In this document: positions 62,621 to 64,000 of the stretch, piece after piece
How positions within the stretch are numbered: the first letter of the stretch is position 1
Layout of the letters: the number at the start of each line of letters is the position of its first letter
Source: Zea mays
Taxonomy: Eukaryota; Streptophyta; Magnoliopsida; Poales; Poaceae
Assembly: GCF_902167145.1 (NCBI RefSeq)
Contig: NC_050105.1
Location: 116,515,898 to 116,579,897 of the forward strand
Length of the DNA: 64,000 nucleotides
Reading direction: 5' to 3'
Program-made: the position numbers and the translations under genes
Notes under the pieces: generated by a model
What the model was told of the DNA's origin: nothing
The model's database searches: none
Seen by the model: the letters and a program-made list of their open reading frames with translations, nothing else

Positions 62621-64000
62621 ATGTCGGGAGATCACGCCAAGAAGGAGATGGAGACCGGCGAAAAGCCCACTACAAGCTACGGGAGCACTTCATCGGAAGA
62701 GTCCCGCACCAAAAGGAGGGAGAAGAAGAAGAGCTCCTCCAACAAAGGGAAGGAGAAGAAATCTTCTTCTCACCACAAAGAGAAGAAGGAAAAATCTTCT
62801 TCCCACAAGCCGCATCGGAAAGGCGACAAGCACAAGAGGATGAGGAAGGTGGTCTACTACGAGACCGACACTTCATCAACATCGACCTCCGACTCCGATA
62901 CGCCCTCCGTCACTTCTAAGCGCCAAAAGCGCAAGAAGTATAGTAAGATTCCCCTACGCTACCCTCGCATTTCCAAACATACACCTTTACTTTCCGTCCC
63001 ATTAGGCAAACCACCAACTTTTGATGGTGAAGATTACGCTAGGTGGAGCGATTTAATGCGATTTCATCTAATCTCGCTCCACAAAAGTATATGGGATGTT
63101 GTTGAGTTTGGTGCACAGGTACCGTCGGTAGGGGATGAAAACTATGATGAGGATGAGGTGGCCCAAATCGAGCACTTCAACTCACAAGCAACGACAATAC
63201 TCCTCGCCTCTCTAAGTAGAGAGGAGTATAACAAAGTACAAGGATTGAAGAGCGCTAAGGAGATTTGGGATGTGCTCAAAACCGCGCACGAAGGAGATGA
63301 GCTCACCAAGATCACCAAGCGGGAAACGATCGAGGGGGAGCTCGGTCGGTTCCGGCTTCGCAAAGGGGAGGAGCCACAACACATGTACAACCGGCTCAAG
63401 ACCTTGGTGAACCAAGTGCGCAACCTCGGGAGCAAGAAGTGGGATGACCACGAAGTGGTAAATGTTATTTTAAGATCTCTCATTTTTCTTAATCCCACTC
63501 AAGTTCAATTGATTCGTGGTAATCCTAGATATACTAAAATGACCCCCGAGGAAGTTATCGGGCATTTTGTAAGTTTTGAGTGCATGATAGAAGGCTCGAG
63601 GAAAATCAACGAGCTTGGCGACCCATCCGAAGCCCAACCCGTTGCATTCAAGGCAACGGAGGAGAAGAAGGAGGAGTCTACACCAAGTAGACAACCAATA
63701 GACGCCTCCAAGCTCGACAATGAGGAAATGGCGCTCATCATCAAGAGCTTCCGCCAAATCCTCAAGCAAAGGAGGGGGAAGGACTACAAGTCCCGCTCCA
63801 AGAAGGTTTGCTACAAGTGTGGTAAGCCCGGTCATTTTATTGCTAAATGTCCTATATCTAGTGACAGTGACCGAGGCGACGACAAGAAGGGGAGAAGAAA
63901 GGAGAAGAAAAGGTACTACAAGAAGAAGGGCGGCGATGCCCATGTTTGTCGGGAATGGGATTCCGACGAAAGCTCAAGCGACTCCTCCGACGACGAGGAC
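62621..64000 (+). CDS. gag: Sirevirus Gag (partial, open to window end, 460 codons)
   Basis: Starts MSGDHAKKEMETGEKPT, 34 bases after the PBS. The N-terminus is Lys/Ser-rich and basic (RRE, EKKKSSS repeats to about residue 75). The copia gag core begins near PPTFDGEDYARWSDLMRFHL (about 127) and includes LSREEYNKVQGLKSAKEIWD and MYNRLKTLVNQVRNLG. One CCHC knuckle, CYKCGKPGHFIAKC, starts at residue 397. A basic stretch (KKGRRKEKKRYYKKK) and an acidic Ser/Asp run (SDESSSDSSDDED) follow. No stop or frameshift in 1380 bases. The open frame continues beyond the window, so the protein's end and pol are not seen. Confidence 0.95.
   Translation, partial: MSGDHAKKEMETGEKPTTSYGSTSSEESRTKRREKKKSSSNKGKEKKSSSHHKEKKEKSSSHKPHRKGDKHKRMRKVVYYETDTSSTSTSDSDTPSVTSKRQKRKKYSKIPLRYPRISKHTPLLSVPLGKPPTFDGEDYARWSDLMRFHLISLHKSIWDVVEFGAQVPSVGDENYDEDEVAQIEHFNSQATTILLASLSREEYNKVQGLKSAKEIWDVLKTAHEGDELTKITKRETIEGELGRFRLRKGEEPQHMYNRLKTLVNQVRNLGSKKWDDHEVVNVILRSLIFLNPTQVQLIRGNPRYTKMTPEEVIGHFVSFECMIEGSRKINELGDPSEAQPVAFKATEEKKEESTPSRQPIDASKLDNEEMALIIKSFRQILKQRRGKDYKSRSKKVCYKCGKPGHFIAKCPISSDSDRGDDKKGRRKEKKRYYKKKGGDAHVCREWDSDESSSDSSDDED

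Larger units (their letters stand above)
61252..64000 (+). mobile_element. Ji/Opie-type Sirevirus (copia), 5' part; runs off the window
   Basis: Plus-strand element inserted in the LTR of its neighbour. 5' LTR 61252-62572 (1321 bp), PBS and the start of gag are present. The LTR start TGAAAGGGAATTAGGCTTAC and the gag are what I remember of maize Ji/Opie-group Sireviruses. Pol and the 3' LTR would lie to the right. Confidence 0.9.

Noticed and set aside
1..64000. tRNA, rRNA, riboswitch or snoRNA genes
   Set aside because: I looked for tRNA-like arms, conserved rRNA words and box motifs on both strands and saw none beyond tRNA-complementary primer sites. A structure search could still find small RNAs.

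Overview
This is repeat-rich plant nuclear DNA, almost certainly from a grass and most probably maize. The reasons are nested LTR retrotransposons of maize type (a cinful-zeon-like element, Ji/Opie-type Sireviruses, a solo LTR of about 3.4 kb of Tekay/Prem1 type), Tourist- and Stowaway-like MITEs, an L1-type LINE, and one intact single-copy-looking gene of the TFL1/CEN flowering-regulator family. I see no rRNA genes, tRNA genes or CRISPR arrays. Family names are recalled from general knowledge and were not searched.

Layout, left to right. 1-8385: a decayed minus-strand Ty3/gypsy element (LTR remnants at both sides, gag, protease, RT, integrase, all broken) carrying a Mutator-type MITE. 8386-19560: an older gypsy remnant (tandem repeats, gag, LTR), split at 9078-16532 by a young 7455-bp LTR element with 722-bp LTRs that look identical and a TCACC target duplication. 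That element has no pol. It carries a sense gag and, on the opposite strand, a three-exon 981-codon gene with its own TATA box. This is the most interesting structure in the window. 19561-22465: low-copy DNA with a complete four-exon TFL1-like gene (minus strand, 173 aa) and a MITE. 22466-29734: a complete, apparently intact Ty1/copia element inserted 340 bp upstream of that gene. 29735-35197: low-copy DNA with two Stowaway MITEs, a hAT-like element and a small GC-rich ORF.

35198-42518: a solo gypsy LTR containing a Tourist-like MITE and a hAT transposon whose transposase gene has lost its central part. 42524-50372: remnant of a gag-only copia (Sirevirus-like) element, then an L1-type LINE that itself contains a MITE, a 143-bp tandem duplication and a 0.6-kb fragment resembling plastid ycf2. 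50373-50848: a gypsy RT fragment. 50849-61251: a young, minus-strand, gag-only Sirevirus-like element with LTRs of at least 1.66 kb, interrupted in its 5' LTR by a plus-strand Ji/Opie-type Sirevirus (61252 to the window end) that runs off the edge inside gag.

Functionally, only the TFL1-like gene looks like a host gene with a known role. The intact copia polyprotein could supply its own replication. The zeon-like and gag-only Sirevirus-like elements lack pol and would depend on relatives elsewhere. Exon boundaries are inferred from GT/AG sites and reading-frame closure, and nested-element borders from TG...CA ends and target duplications. Borders of the oldest remnants are approximate.
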